DNA of 64,000 nucleotides from Ziziphus jujuba (lineage: Eukaryota > Streptophyta > Magnoliopsida > Rosales > Rhamnaceae): assembly GCF_031755915.1 (NCBI RefSeq), contig NC_083381.1:1128501-1192500 (forward strand). Direction: 5' to 3'. Shown one piece after another: positions 11,470 through 21,210 of this stretch. The translations under genes were made by a program, and so were the position numbers. The notes under the pieces were generated by a model. It ran no database searches, had not been told where the DNA came from, and was given only the letters and a program-made list of their open reading frames with translations. Each line of letters starts with the position of its first letter. Position 1 is the stretch's first letter.

Positions 11470-11652
11470 ATGTTTCTAGCCCATCAAACAGGACCCATTC
11501 TCATAATTCAATCCCTTCACCAATGCACTAGCCTAGTTTCTGTAAAGCTAGTTTCTATAAAGTTAAGTGCATCCAATTTTCTGCTTTGGCAATCTCAAAT
11601 ATTACCACTGGTTCGAAGCCTTAGTATAAGTCATCATCTTACCAATGCTGGA
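11470..11652 (+). pseudogene. Copia B gag, 5' part (interrupted by gypsy D)
   Basis: The frame begins at an ATG shortly after the primer site and contains the copia gag signature SNFLLWQSQILPLVRSLS, close to copia A gag. It breaks at 11652 where gypsy D starts. The frame resumes without a shift at 19585 when gypsy D and one target copy (CTGGA/CTTGA) are ignored, so gag was open when gypsy D landed. Confidence 0.85.
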
Positions 11653-12619
11653 TGATGCAAACCCGCCGGAGCTCGCACCACCGACAACTAACTGGGGTAC
11701 TGATCCGATAGGGATGAAGACTGAACCGATCACTAGGGCTCAAGCTAAGAGGTTTAAGGATAATCTTGCTGCCTTTATCCAGAAAGTAATTCATTCTCAA
11801 AAGGGCTTATCCATACCTGAAGATAAAAGACATGTTTTAAGTATCCAAGTGGTGGAGGCTGATACATCGGACACCGATACATCGGACATTTTAGCTCGGA
11901 CAGGTATCAGTTAGGTCGGACAGATATTAGTTAGCTCGGACAGCCATCAGTTAGCTCGGACAGACATCATTTAGCTCGGAAAGACATAAGCTAGCTCGGA
12001 CATCAGGCAGACATAAGTTAGCTCGGACATCAGACATAAGTCAGCTTAGTTGTCAAACTAGTCAACTCGTTTCCTAATTTGCGTTTGACTTTTCTTTTTG
12101 GGTTTTTATTTATTTATTTTTTGGACAAATAACTTTAGGAAGGTTTTTTTTTTTATTTTATTCTTTCCATTGTAAATTAAATAATTCCTAATTTAATATA
12201 AAGGAATTAATTAATCCAACTTAGACTAGGAAAGGAAGTATAGTTTCAGCCAACTAGGTTTCTTTATGTGTGTGGCCGGTTTTTCCTAGGGTTTTCAGGG
12301 TTTATTTTGGTTCTTTCAAAGCCTATTTAAAGGCTTATTTTTCAATAAGAATACAAATTTGATTTGATTAAGAAAATACTTGTGAGATTAATTATCTCTT
12401 TGTTCTTTGAGAAGGCCTAAAACACCATTAGAGAATTGGTTGTTTTAGCTTGACTTATTAATAGGTTTTCTATCCCCTATTGTGGCGTCTACATTATACC
12501 AAGGTTTCTAACCACAGGTTGGTTAGGGGTTGAGGTCAATTCCATTAGAACTTGAACTTAATTAAGATCCGGGCTAATATAATACGGGTTTAGGAGCAGG
12601 TCGTACTAGGTTTGTATCA
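11653..12619 (+). repeat. 5' LTR of gypsy D
   Basis: Begins TGATGCAAACCCGCC and ends TTTGTATCA. It is highly similar to 18510-19579. It contains the TCGGACA minisatellite at about 11869-12048 and a conserved 3' half (TTTCAATAAGAATACAA, then GTGGCGTCTACATTATACC) shared with all four LTRs of this family in the window. The 5' end codes in frame for the tail that follows integrase. Confidence 0.92.
11869..12048 (+). repeat. Minisatellite in the 5' LTR of gypsy D
   Basis: About seven to eight imperfect tandem copies of a ~20 bp unit of the form TTAGCTCGGACAGACATCAG, with shorter GGACATC spacers. The 3' LTR carries a longer version (18719-19010). The LTRs at 6740-7854 and 62407-63542 lack it and have unrelated unique sequence instead. 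Confidence 0.85.
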
Positions 12620-13735
12620 TTTGGTATCAGAGCTAAATTTTGTTCAGGTTTGATCTATCTTCATTTGTTTTATTTGTTTTTGTGTTAATCTGCAATTTTA
12701 GCATTAGGTTAAGGTTGCATCCATCCCATACACGTTCTGCATCTTAAAAAAAAAAATAAAAAAATTCATTCCTAGTTGAATTAGGATTTCCTAGTTTTAT
12801 CGTATTTTTGTTTCCTAGTTTGTTAGTTGTTTTTCATCATTTTTCATGTTAATTTTAGTTTTTGTTGATTTTTCTTTACTATTTTAGTCTTAAATATTTG
12901 CATTCATATATTCAAAAAAAAAAAAAAAAAAACTGCACATTTGTGTTTATTTGGAGGTCACGGGTTTGGTGAATTTTTGGAGTTGGAATTGCAATTGCAA
13001 TTTTGTAATTATTCTTGCTACTGCAATTGTTTATGTTCTGTGAGTGAAAAAAAAAAAAAAAAAAAAAGAGGTAAAGCCCCAAAAAAAATAAATAAATTCG
13101 GTTTGTTGGAGTTTAATTTGTTTGCTGGAAATTTGTTGGAGCTGCTGGTTTGTGATTATTTATTCAATATTTGAGTTGCTGGAGAATTATTTTTTCTGTT
13201 GGATATTTTGAATTTTTGGTGCTTAAATTATTTGGATTAAAATTAGTTAAAGGATTTGATACAAAACTTGAATTATAAGAACAACAACCAACACTTTTCT
13301 ATATTTTTGTTCTCGTTGATTCTTGTTCGTATTTGAATTTCTTTTTCTATAATTTTATTATTGAACTCATAATCTATTACTATCTGGTCCAGTTCTTCAA
13401 AATTCGAAGTTTTCCCATTAATTTGCTTTATTTTTTCTAGAAAAACTGAAAATAGGTATTTTTATTCCGTTCGGTATTTGTTTATTTTTGCTTACTGTTT
13501 TGTTGATAAGTTTGATTAAAATATACTAGTGATCTAATTGCTGTCATGTGGGTGTTTTAATTAGAACTTTGAGATAAATCATTGAGTGGAAAAAGGCAAG
13601 AGTGTGTGAGCTTAAAAGAGGGTAAAAGCCGAAACAAGTGTGCAAACACGAGTGTCGAGTCCTTATTTGAGTGAACACGTAAGGGAGTGAAATTGGTAAG
13701 GTCCTATTTTATTTCTATTGCATTAGTATATTAAC
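12620..13735 (+). other. Leader of gypsy D with primer-binding site
   Basis: TGGTATCAGAGC, the initiator-Met primer site, lies at 12622-12633, two bases after the LTR. The following ~1.1 kb is a non-coding leader with two A-tracts (about 12915-12931 and 13047-13067). The same leader recurs at 63543-64000 in the next element. Short ORFs here are not genes. Confidence 0.85.
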
Positions 13736-14359
13736 ATGACAGAATCAAGAATGAGGAGAGGAGATCCACCCTTGAGGATCAATGAGGAGGAGTCCGTAGC
13801 ATTCCATGGCGATGCCCGAGCTACCGGTAGTGGAGACCAAGTGGACATGAGAGCTGTTTTGGAGTCAATACAGTAGGTTAGTGCTCAAGTTGAGCATATG
13901 AATCAAAGAATGGGAAGGCTAGAAGCTCACAAGGAATGCCAAACATAAGAAATAGGCAAGAATTCCATGGAGGACGACACCAAGGACGAGGAGGTCGCGA
14001 GAGACCGAGAGAGGAATTTGATGGGGAGCCATTCGGTGGAGACTTTGAGGAAGGTATGGATGAAAATTTTGCTGTTCAAGATAGAGCTGGCCGTGGAAGA
14101 TATAGGAGGGAAGATACAGATGATGATTTGGGAAATATCAAGGTCAACATCCCACCCTTTTATGGGTAAAAATGATCCCGAAGCTTATTTGGAGTGGGAA
14201 GAAAAAATGGAGATGATTTTCGACTGCCACAACTATTCGGAAGGTAAGAAGGTGAAGTTGGCAGCAATGGAGTTTGGCCATTATGCATTGTAATGGTAGA
14301 CCAATGAGCAAAATACTCGAAGGAGAGTTGGTGATGATTTAATCTCGACATGGCATCAA
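13736..14359 (+). pseudogene. Gag N-terminal part of gypsy D (stops and frameshifts)
   Basis: An ATG at 13736 opens the frame. A TAG stop follows at 13874 (probably a former CAG) and frameshifts fall near 13930 and 14167. An Arg/Gly-rich stretch is followed by the retrotrans-gag core (IKVNIPPFYGKNDPEAYLEW split by a frameshift, then MEFGHYAL). The sequence after 14293 continues into the long open frame at 14360. Confidence 0.8.
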
Positions 14360-15703
14360 ATGAAAGGAGCCATGAGAAAACGGTTTGTGCCATCCCATTA
14401 CCATAGGTTGCTGCATCAAAGGCTTCAATCTTTATCTCAAGGAACTAGGTCCGTGGAGGATTATTACAAAGAGATGGAGATGCTAATGATGAGGCTGAAT
14501 ATGAATGAGGATAAGGAGGCAACAATGGCAAGATTTCTTGGAGGGTTAAATCGTGACATTGCCAACCAACTTGAATTACAACAATACTTGGAATTGGAGG
14601 AGATGTTGCATGTAGCAATTAAGCTTAAGAACCAATTCAAGAGGAGGGGTGTTAGTACATGGTTTGGAGGAGTTTCTAGTAGTGGAAGTTCAAGTGGCTG
14701 GAAAAAGAATTTCACTTATGAAAGCAAGCTGAAGCCGAAACGTGGTGAAGAAACTACCAACCGGCCAAGAAGAGAAATTAAAGCTGAATCTGCCCAAGCC
14801 ATTAAAGGTGAGATAAAATCTGAACCTAAACCTCAAAAGTCAAGAGAAATTATTTGTTTCAAGTGCCAAGGAAGAGGACATATAGCCAACCAATGCCTGA
14901 ATACAAAGATAATGGTAATTAAGGGTAATGGAGAGGTGGAATCCGAGAGTGAGGCTAGTGAGGCTGAAATTGAAGAAGAAGATGAAGGACTTGATGATGA
15001 GGCCGAACCATTAAACACATCAAATGTTGAGCTAAATTTGGTCTCAAGGAGGGTACTTGCTGTTTACAAGGATGAAGAACAAATTCAACGAGAGAACATC
15101 TTCTACACTCGTTGTGAAATACAAGGTAAAATTTGTAGCATGATTATAGATAGTGGGAGTTGTACTAATATAATAAGTAACCTTATCATTGATAAATTGG
15201 GCATAAAAACAATAAAACATCCTGAACCATATAGATTACAATGGCTTAATGATAGTGGTGAGATGAAAGTAAACAAACAAGCCCAAGTAAAATTTAGTAT
15301 AGGTAGATATGAGGATGTAGTCTTATGTGATATTGTACCCATGATTGCTGGACATATACTATTAGGTAGGCCATGGCAATTTGATAAAGATGCTACTCAT
15401 TTTGGTCGAGAAAATAGTACTGTTTTCAGGTTCCAAGGGAAGAAGGTCAAGCTGGAACCATTATCTCCTAAAGAGGTTTACAAAGACCAATTACAAATGC
15501 AACAAAGGAGAGGAGCCGAAAAACTCAAGGAAAAAGTAAGTATGGCACCAACGGCTTCACCATCCTTTCAAGAAGGTAAGAATGAGGTTGCTGGGTTTCT
15601 AAGACTCATATTGAGTGGAAAGATCAAGGAAAAACTGAAAGAGAGGGGAAAGAAAGTGGAAAACCCGAGAGCATGGAGAAGGAAGAAAAATCCAAAGGTT
15701 TGA
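14360..15703 (+). CDS. Gag C-terminus, zinc knuckle and protease of gypsy D
   Basis: A 447-residue open frame; its ATG is internal to the original polyprotein, so it is a fragment of gag-pro. The gag core continues (RSVEDYYKEMEMLM, about residues 34-47, and MARFLGGLNRDIANQLELQ). A CCHC knuckle lies at C166, C169, H174, C179. The aspartic protease has its DSG active site at D264 (IIDSGSCTNI) and the downstream block AGHILLGRPWQFD. The protease motif is intact. A frameshift in an A-rich run near 15690 separates it from the RT frame. Confidence 0.88.
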   Translation: MKGAMRKRFVPSHYHRLLHQRLQSLSQGTRSVEDYYKEMEMLMMRLNMNEDKEATMARFLGGLNRDIANQLELQQYLELEEMLHVAIKLKNQFKRRGVSTWFGGVSSSGSSSGWKKNFTYESKLKPKRGEETTNRPRREIKAESAQAIKGEIKSEPKPQKSREIICFKCQGRGHIANQCLNTKIMVIKGNGEVESESEASEAEIEEEDEGLDDEAEPLNTSNVELNLVSRRVLAVYKDEEQIQRENIFYTRCEIQGKICSMIIDSGSCTNIISNLIIDKLGIKTIKHPEPYRLQWLNDSGEMKVNKQAQVKFSIGRYEDVVLCDIVPMIAGHILLGRPWQFDKDATHFGRENSTVFRFQGKKVKLEPLSPKEVYKDQLQMQQRRGAEKLKEKVSMAPTASPSFQEGKNEVAGFLRLILSGKIKEKLKERGKKVENPRAWRRKKNPKV

Positions 15704-16857
15704 GCCAATCCAAGGAAAAAAAAGAAAAAGAAAGAAAAGAAAGGTTAAGTAGCAATTTTTATTTGAGTTTAGGGGATATTAATAAAGTTATTGAGTGTAA
15801 GAAACCTTTGCTGGTCATGATTTTTAAACAAAATTATTTTAATGATCAAACTAACTTTGAAGAACTTGAATTGCCAAGTTCAATGATTTCTCTTTTGAAG
15901 GAACTTGGAGATGTCTTCCCAAATGAAATTCCAAGTGGACTACCACCTATTTGAGGGATAAAACATCAAATTGACTTTGTTCCAGGGGTTGCCATACCAA
16001 ATAGACCAGCTTATAGGAGCAATCCCGAAGAAACAAAGAAGCTGCAAAAACAAGTAAGTGATTTGCTTGATAAAGGATATATTCGTGAGAGTTTAAGTCC
16101 ATGTGCTGTTCCTATTTTGTTGGTACCTAAAAAGGATGATTCTTGGAGAATGTGTGTTGATTGTAGGGCTATAAATAACATTACCATCAAATATAGGCAT
16201 TCCATTCCTAGATTAGATGATATGCTTGATGGATTGCATGGTGCTTGCATGTTTACAAAAATTGATCTTAGGAGTGATTATCATCAAATTAGGATGAAAG
16301 AAGGTGATGAATGGAAAACCGCATTCAAAACTAAATACGGGCTGTATGAATGGTTGGTTATGCCTTTTGGATTATCCAATGCACCTAGTACTTTTATGAG
16401 GCTTATGAATCATGTAATGCGTCCATTTATTGGTAAATTTGTGGTTGTTTATTTTGATGACATTCTAATATATAGCCGAAATTTGGATGACCATGTGGAT
16501 CAACTTAGGCAAGTTTTGCAAGTTCTTAGAAAGGAAAGATTGTTTACTAATGTTAAAAAATATGAATTTTGCAAAGATGAGCTTGTGTTTCTAGGATTTG
16601 TAGTAAGTGCTGCAGGAATCAAAGTTGACCAAGCTAAGGTGAAGGCAATTCAAGAGTGGCCAGTTCCTACTTCTATCACCCAAGTGAGGAGCTTTCATGG
16701 CTTGGCAAGCTTTTCTAGAAGATTTATCAAGGATTTTAGTACCATAGCAGCACCATTGAATGAAGTTCTCAAGAAGAATGTCAGCTTTAAATGGGGAGAA
16801 GTACAAGAAAAATCTTTTAATTTGTTGAAAGAAAATTGTGTAATGCACCTTTGTTAG
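15673..16857 (+). pseudogene. Reverse transcriptase of gypsy D
   Basis: One reading frame from 15673 to 16857 interrupted by a single TGA at 15952-15954; the context suggests a CGA Arg codon mutated to TGA. RT landmarks are [49 protein letters not shown] and the catalytic YFDD at 16450-16461. The connection domain ([20 protein letters not shown]) follows. The frame is lost near 16840 at the junction to RNase H. RT copies the element RNA into DNA inside the particle. Confidence 0.9.
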
Positions 16858-17495
16858 TTTTGCTAAATTTTTCTAAGACTTTTGAAATTGAGTGTGATGT
16901 TTCGGGTGTAGGTATTGGAGCTGTCTTAATGCAAGAAGGAAGACCCATAGCCTACTTTAGTAAAAAATTAAATGGAGCTGCCCTAAACTACCTGACTTAT
17001 GATAAGGAGATGTATGCTTTGGTGAGGGCTTTGGAGACGTGGCAGCATTATCTCATGCCAAAGGAGTTTGTGATTCATACAGATCATGAGTCTTTAAAGC
17101 ATATCAAGGGTCAAGGAAAGCTCAACCGAAGGCATGCCAAGTGGATTGAATTTATTGAAACCTTTCCATATGTGATCCGCTACAAAAAGGGTAAGGAAAA
17201 TGTGGTTGCCGATGCATTATCCCGAAGGTATGTACTCTTTTCTACCTTAGATGCTAGATTGCTTGGATTTGAACAATTGAAAGAACTTTATGAGCATGAT
17301 AGTGACTTTGGAGAAATTTTTAGAACCTGTTTGAAACATGAATTTAATAAATTTTACATATTTGAGGGATATTTGTTTAAGGAGAACAAACTTTGTGTGC
17401 CTAATTGTAATATTAGGGAATTATTGGTTCGGGAAGGACATAGGGGTGGTTTAATGGGTCATTTTGGTGTTTCAAAAACTTTATCCTTGCTGTAA
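16836..17495 (+). pseudogene. RNase H and integrase zinc finger of gypsy D
   Basis: In a different frame from RT, this 219-residue stretch has the RNase H residues ([14 protein letters not shown], the Glu in [23 protein letters not shown]). The integrase zinc-finger His residues follow ([10 protein letters not shown]). A TAA at 17493-17495 ends it inside the zinc finger, before the EHFYWP block, so integrase would be severed. Confidence 0.88.
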
Positions 17496-18231
17496 GAACA
17501 TTTTTATTGGCCTAACATGAGGAGAGATGTTGAGAGAATTTGTGAAAGATGTTTGAAGTGCCGAAAAACAAAATCAACATTGAAGCCGCCTGGATTGTAC
17601 AAGCCTTTGTCGATTCCTACCTATCCTTGGGTAGATTTGTCTATGGATTTTATTCTTGGGTTGCCTAGGTCAAGGATAGGTAAGGATTCAATATTTGTTG
17701 TAGTAGATAGGTTTTCTAAGATGGCACATTTTATTGCATGTAACAAAACTGATGATGCATCCAATATTGCTAATTTATTTTTCAAGGAAATTGTGAGATT
17801 GCATGGAATGCCAAGAACTATTGTTTAGGATAGGGATGCTAAGTTCTTAAGCTATTTTTGGAAAACTTTATGGGCTAAATTAGGTACTAAGCTTTTATTT
17901 TCAACTACTTGTCATCCACAAACTGATGGACAAACCGAAGTAGTAAATAGAACCTTGTCTGCATTGTTGAGAGCATTAATTAGTAGAAATTTAAGAACCT
18001 GGGAAGAATGTTTGCCACATATTGAATTTACATATAATAGGTCTTTACATTCAGCAACTAAATTTACTCCATTTGAAATTGTTGATGGTTTTAATCCTTT
18101 GACTCCATTAGATTTAACACATTTACCTTTAAGTGAGCATACTAATCTAGATGGAAAATAAAAAGTTGAATTAGCAGATTCATGAGAAGACACGAGCAAA
18201 TATTGAGAGGAGGACCGAGCAATATGCAAAG
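17496..18231 (+). pseudogene. Integrase core of gypsy D
   Basis: It has the cysteine half of the zinc finger ([12 protein letters not shown]). The catalytic triad is visible: SMDFILGLP (first Asp), [11 protein letters not shown] (second Asp) and [15 protein letters not shown] (Glu). A TAG at 17826-17828 sits just before the second Asp. Additional stops lie near 18159 and 18182. All three catalytic residues are coded but not in one uninterrupted frame. Integrase inserts the cDNA into chromatin. Confidence 0.88.
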
Positions 18232-18810
18232 GTGGCTAATCAAGGCCGAAAATCAATGGTGTTTGAACCTGTAGATTGGGTGTGGCTGCATTTAAGGAGA
18301 GAAAGGTTTCCTGAACAAAGGAAATCCAAACTCATGCCAAGGGGCGATGGACCTTTTCAAGTTTTGGAGAGGATAAACGACAATGCCTACAAACTTGATT
18401 TACCGGGTGAGTATAGTGTTAGCGCCACCTTTAATGTTGCTGATTTATCTCCTCTTGCTGCAGGTGATGACTTCGATTTAAGAACAAATCCTTTTCAAGA
18501 GGATGGGAATGATGCAAACCCGCCCAAACTCGCACCACCTACAACTCACTGGGGTACTGATCCGATACAGATGAAGATTGGACCGATCACTAGGGCTCAA
18601 GCTAAGAGGTTTAAGGACAATCTTGTTGCCTTTATCCAGAAAGTAATTCATTCTGAAAAGGGCTTGTCCATACCTGAAGATAAAAGACCTGTTTTGAGTA
18701 TCCAAGTGGTGGAGGCTGATACATCGGACACCCATACATGGGACATTTTATATCGGACACCCATGTCTCGGACATCTAATCTCGGACTTCGGACATCGGA
18801 TGTAACTTAG
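18232..18810 (+). CDS. Integrase C-terminal region of gypsy D, continuing into the 3' LTR
   Basis: A 192-residue open frame covering the integrase C-terminal GPY/F-like barrel (VWLHLRRERFPEQRK, GPFQVLERINDNAYKLDLPG, FNVADLSP). It then crosses the 3' LTR boundary at 18510 and continues about 100 residues inside the LTR (PITRAQAKRFKDNL). A pol frame that ends within the LTR is known for CRM elements, whose C-terminal motif replaces a normal chromodomain; the assignment here is by resemblance. The ATG shown is internal. The 5' LTR encodes the same tail at 11645-11914. Confidence 0.82.
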   Translation: MANQGRKSMVFEPVDWVWLHLRRERFPEQRKSKLMPRGDGPFQVLERINDNAYKLDLPGEYSVSATFNVADLSPLAAGDDFDLRTNPFQEDGNDANPPKLAPPTTHWGTDPIQMKIGPITRAQAKRFKDNLVAFIQKVIHSEKGLSIPEDKRPVLSIQVVEADTSDTHTWDILYRTPMSRTSNLGLRTSDVT

Positions 18811-19579
18811 CTCGAACAAGCATCAATTAGCTCTAACAAATATCAGTTAGCTCCGACAGGCATCAGTTGGCTCGGATAGACATCAGTTAGCTTGGACAGA
18901 CATAAGTTAGCTCGGACAGACATAAGCTAGCTCGGACATCAGGCAGACATAAGCTAGCTCGGACATCAGGCAGACATAAGTTAGCTCGGACATCAGACAT
19001 AAGTCAACTTAGTTGTCAAACTAGTCAACTCGTTTACTAATTTGCGTTTGACTTTTCTTTTTGGGTTTTTATTTATTTATTTTTTGGACAAATAACTTTA
19101 GGAAGGTTTTTTTTTATTTTATTCTTTCCATTGTAAATTAAATAATCCTAATTTAATATAAAAGAATTAATTAATCCAGCTTAGATTAGGAAAGGAAGTA
19201 TAGTTTCGGCCAACTAGGTTTCTATATGTGTGTGGCCGGTTTTTCCTAGGGTTTTTACGGTTTATTTTGTTTCTTTCAAAGCCTATTTAAAGGCTTATTT
19301 TTCAATAAGAATACAACTTTGATTTTATTGAGAAAATACTTGTGAGATTAATTATCTCTTTGTTCTTTGAGAACACCTAAAACACCATTAGAGAATTGGT
19401 TGTTTTAGCTTAACTTATCAATAGGTTTTCCATCCTTTATTGTGGCGTCTACATTATACCAAGGTTTGTAACCATAGGTTGGTTATGGGTTGAGGTCAAT
19501 TCCATTAGAACTTGAACTTAATTAAGATCCAGGCTAATATAATATGGGTTTAGGAGCAGGTCGTCCTAGGTTCGTATCA
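18510..19579 (+). repeat. 3' LTR of gypsy D
   Basis: Starts TGATGCAAACCCGCCC and ends TTCGTATCA. It is about 100 bp longer than the 5' LTR, mainly because its minisatellite (18719-19010) has more units. Otherwise the two copies differ by scattered substitutions and small indels, suggesting a moderately recent insertion. Confidence 0.92.
18719..19010 (+). repeat. Minisatellite in the 3' LTR of gypsy D
   Basis: Tandem ~20 bp units based on TTAGCTCGGACAGACATCAG with a few units more than in the 5' LTR. The first part mixes ATCGGACACCCATAC-type repeats that are still within the open frame. The length difference between the LTR pair shows unit gain or loss since insertion or during reverse transcription. 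Confidence 0.82.
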
Positions 19580-19584
19580 CTTGA

Positions 19585-19793
19585 CCACTATATGAATTTC
19601 TACAAGATGAAGAGGAGATCATTGTGATGAACCTGAATTATAGTAGATGGATTAACAATGATGGACTACTCACTACATGGCTACTAAGTGTCATGATTAA
19701 TGAAATTTTAAGTTTGAACGTAGGGATAGGCAATGGTCTTTCTCTTTGGAAATCCACTGAAGAACAGATGTTGCCTTCCATAAAAAAGCAATG
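19585..19793 (+). pseudogene. Copia B gag, 3' part
   Basis: It continues the gag frame interrupted at 11652. WINNDGLLTTWLLSVM and SLWKSTEEQMLPS match the same region of copia A gag (about 3160-3290). It stops just after. The zinc knuckle, protease and integrase expected next are absent, indicating an internal deletion before about 19800. Confidence 0.82.
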
Positions 19794-19948
19794 AAGCTAC
19801 TAAAACCATAAGCATAAACATGAAGAACAAAATGAACAAAGAAGCATTCCATTAACCACTAATTCATTGGAAACCAGCATATCAAATCAACAAGAAGATG
19901 ATGATACCTCTACAACCCTGAACAAAATAGTACCATAGAACCACAACA

Positions 19949-20038
19949 AAAATAGCCAAGCCAACAAGAAAGTCAACCACATCTTCCTCTTATAAAATAG
20001 CCAAGCCAACAAGAAAGTCAACCACATCTTCCTCTTAT
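19949..20038 (+). repeat. Tandem 45 bp duplication in copia B
   Basis: Two identical 45 bp copies (19949-19993 and 19994-20038) beginning AAAATAGCCAAGCC. They lie in the linker before RT. A replication-slippage origin is likely. Confidence 0.9.
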
Positions 20039-20149
20039 ATCTATTCACAATCCCAGAGGTATTCAAGATAATCTAATAATTAAATTGTAGTTTTCTCCAG
20101 TCAATATGAATAAAACAAATCTAGAAACTTTCAATACTCATCTTGCATC

Positions 20150-21210
20150 ACACAAAGAAAACTTCAAAATGATCCGAATCTTGCATCTCAAATGGTTCTT
20201 GTATTTGATAAACCAAAAAACTTTCAAAGAGCTCTTTAAGATCCATCTTCATTTCATGCTATGCAAGAAGAAGTTACTACTCTTCATAACAACAACACTT
20301 GGTTACTAGTCTCAAGACCTCAAAATACAAATATTATTGGATCTAAATGAGTGGACAGGATAAAATATAAAGAAGATGGTACAGTGGATTGACTAAAAGC
20401 ACGATTGGTGGCACAAGGATATACATAGGTCAAAGGGATTGATTTCAACGAAACCTTCAGTCCAGTTGTTAAGCATACAACTATCAGATTAGTTATCTCA
20501 ATTACTGTTATATCAAAATGGACAATCTGATAGCTTGATGTTAAAAATGCTTTTTTACATGGACATTTGAAAGAAATAGTCTATATGGAATAACCTCCAG
20601 GTTTTATCTCTTCAACTTACCCTAATCATGTTTGTTTGTTAACAATATCACTCTATGTACTTAAACAAGCTTTTAGACAATGGTTCAACCACTTGTCTCA
20701 ATTTTTACTTTGCCTTAATTTCAAATGTAGTAAATCTACACCATTTCTTTTTACTCTCCACCAACAAAATAATATATCTATTGTATTACTGATTTGTGTG
20801 GATGACTTATTATTGATAGGGAATAATTCCACTATGATCAACAATCTAATAAACAAATTGGGAATAGAATTTGCTACAAAGGATCTAGGAAAGTTACACT
20901 ATTTTCTAGGAGTTGAAGCATAGTGCTTTCAAAGGTACATCTTCTCATCTCAAGAAAACTCCACTAGAGATCCTCTAACCTGAGTAAAGATGCTAGAACC
21001 TACTAAAATAAAAATTCCAATTTCCATGATGGTGACACCTCAAGATAATGATCATCAACCTATCAATGCAACAGAATATAGAAGACTGGTTGGAAGCTTA
21101 CAATATCTCACATTCACTCGCCCAGATATAACCCATGCTATTAGTAGAGTATGCCAGCACTTTCAAAATCCTACACAATCCCATCTATGTGAAGTCAAAG
21201 GCATACTCCG
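20150..21210 (+). pseudogene. Reverse transcriptase of copia B
   Basis: RT landmarks with many stops: KARLVAQGYT, FNETFSPVVKHTTIRL, LDVKNAFLHG, then ICVDDLLLIG with the catalytic motif CVDD at 20795-20806 (usual YVDD). LGKLHYFLGVEA and the block RRLVGSLQYLTFTRPDITHA follow. It ends at 21210, where a ~3 kb solo LTR begins. At least six stops show it is long dead. Confidence 0.87.

Larger units (their letters stand above)
11653..19579 (+). mobile_element. Ty3/gypsy chromovirus 'gypsy D' (CRM-like), nearly full length
   Basis: A 7.9 kb element with LTRs 11653-12619 and 18510-19579, flanked by CTGGA (11648-11652) and CTTGA (19580-19584), a 5 bp duplication with one mismatch. The order is gag, protease, RT, RNase H, integrase, the gypsy order. 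The protease-RT region and the continuation of the final ORF into the 3' LTR resemble plant centromeric (CRM) chromoviruses. Pol carries a handful of stops and frameshifts, so it is young but not autonomous. It is nested in copia B. Confidence 0.93.

Noticed and set aside
12941..13174. 77-residue ORF in the gypsy D leader (and its counterpart at 63762-63992)
   Set aside because: Crosses poly-A tracts in the non-coding leader, and the frame is not conserved between the two elements.
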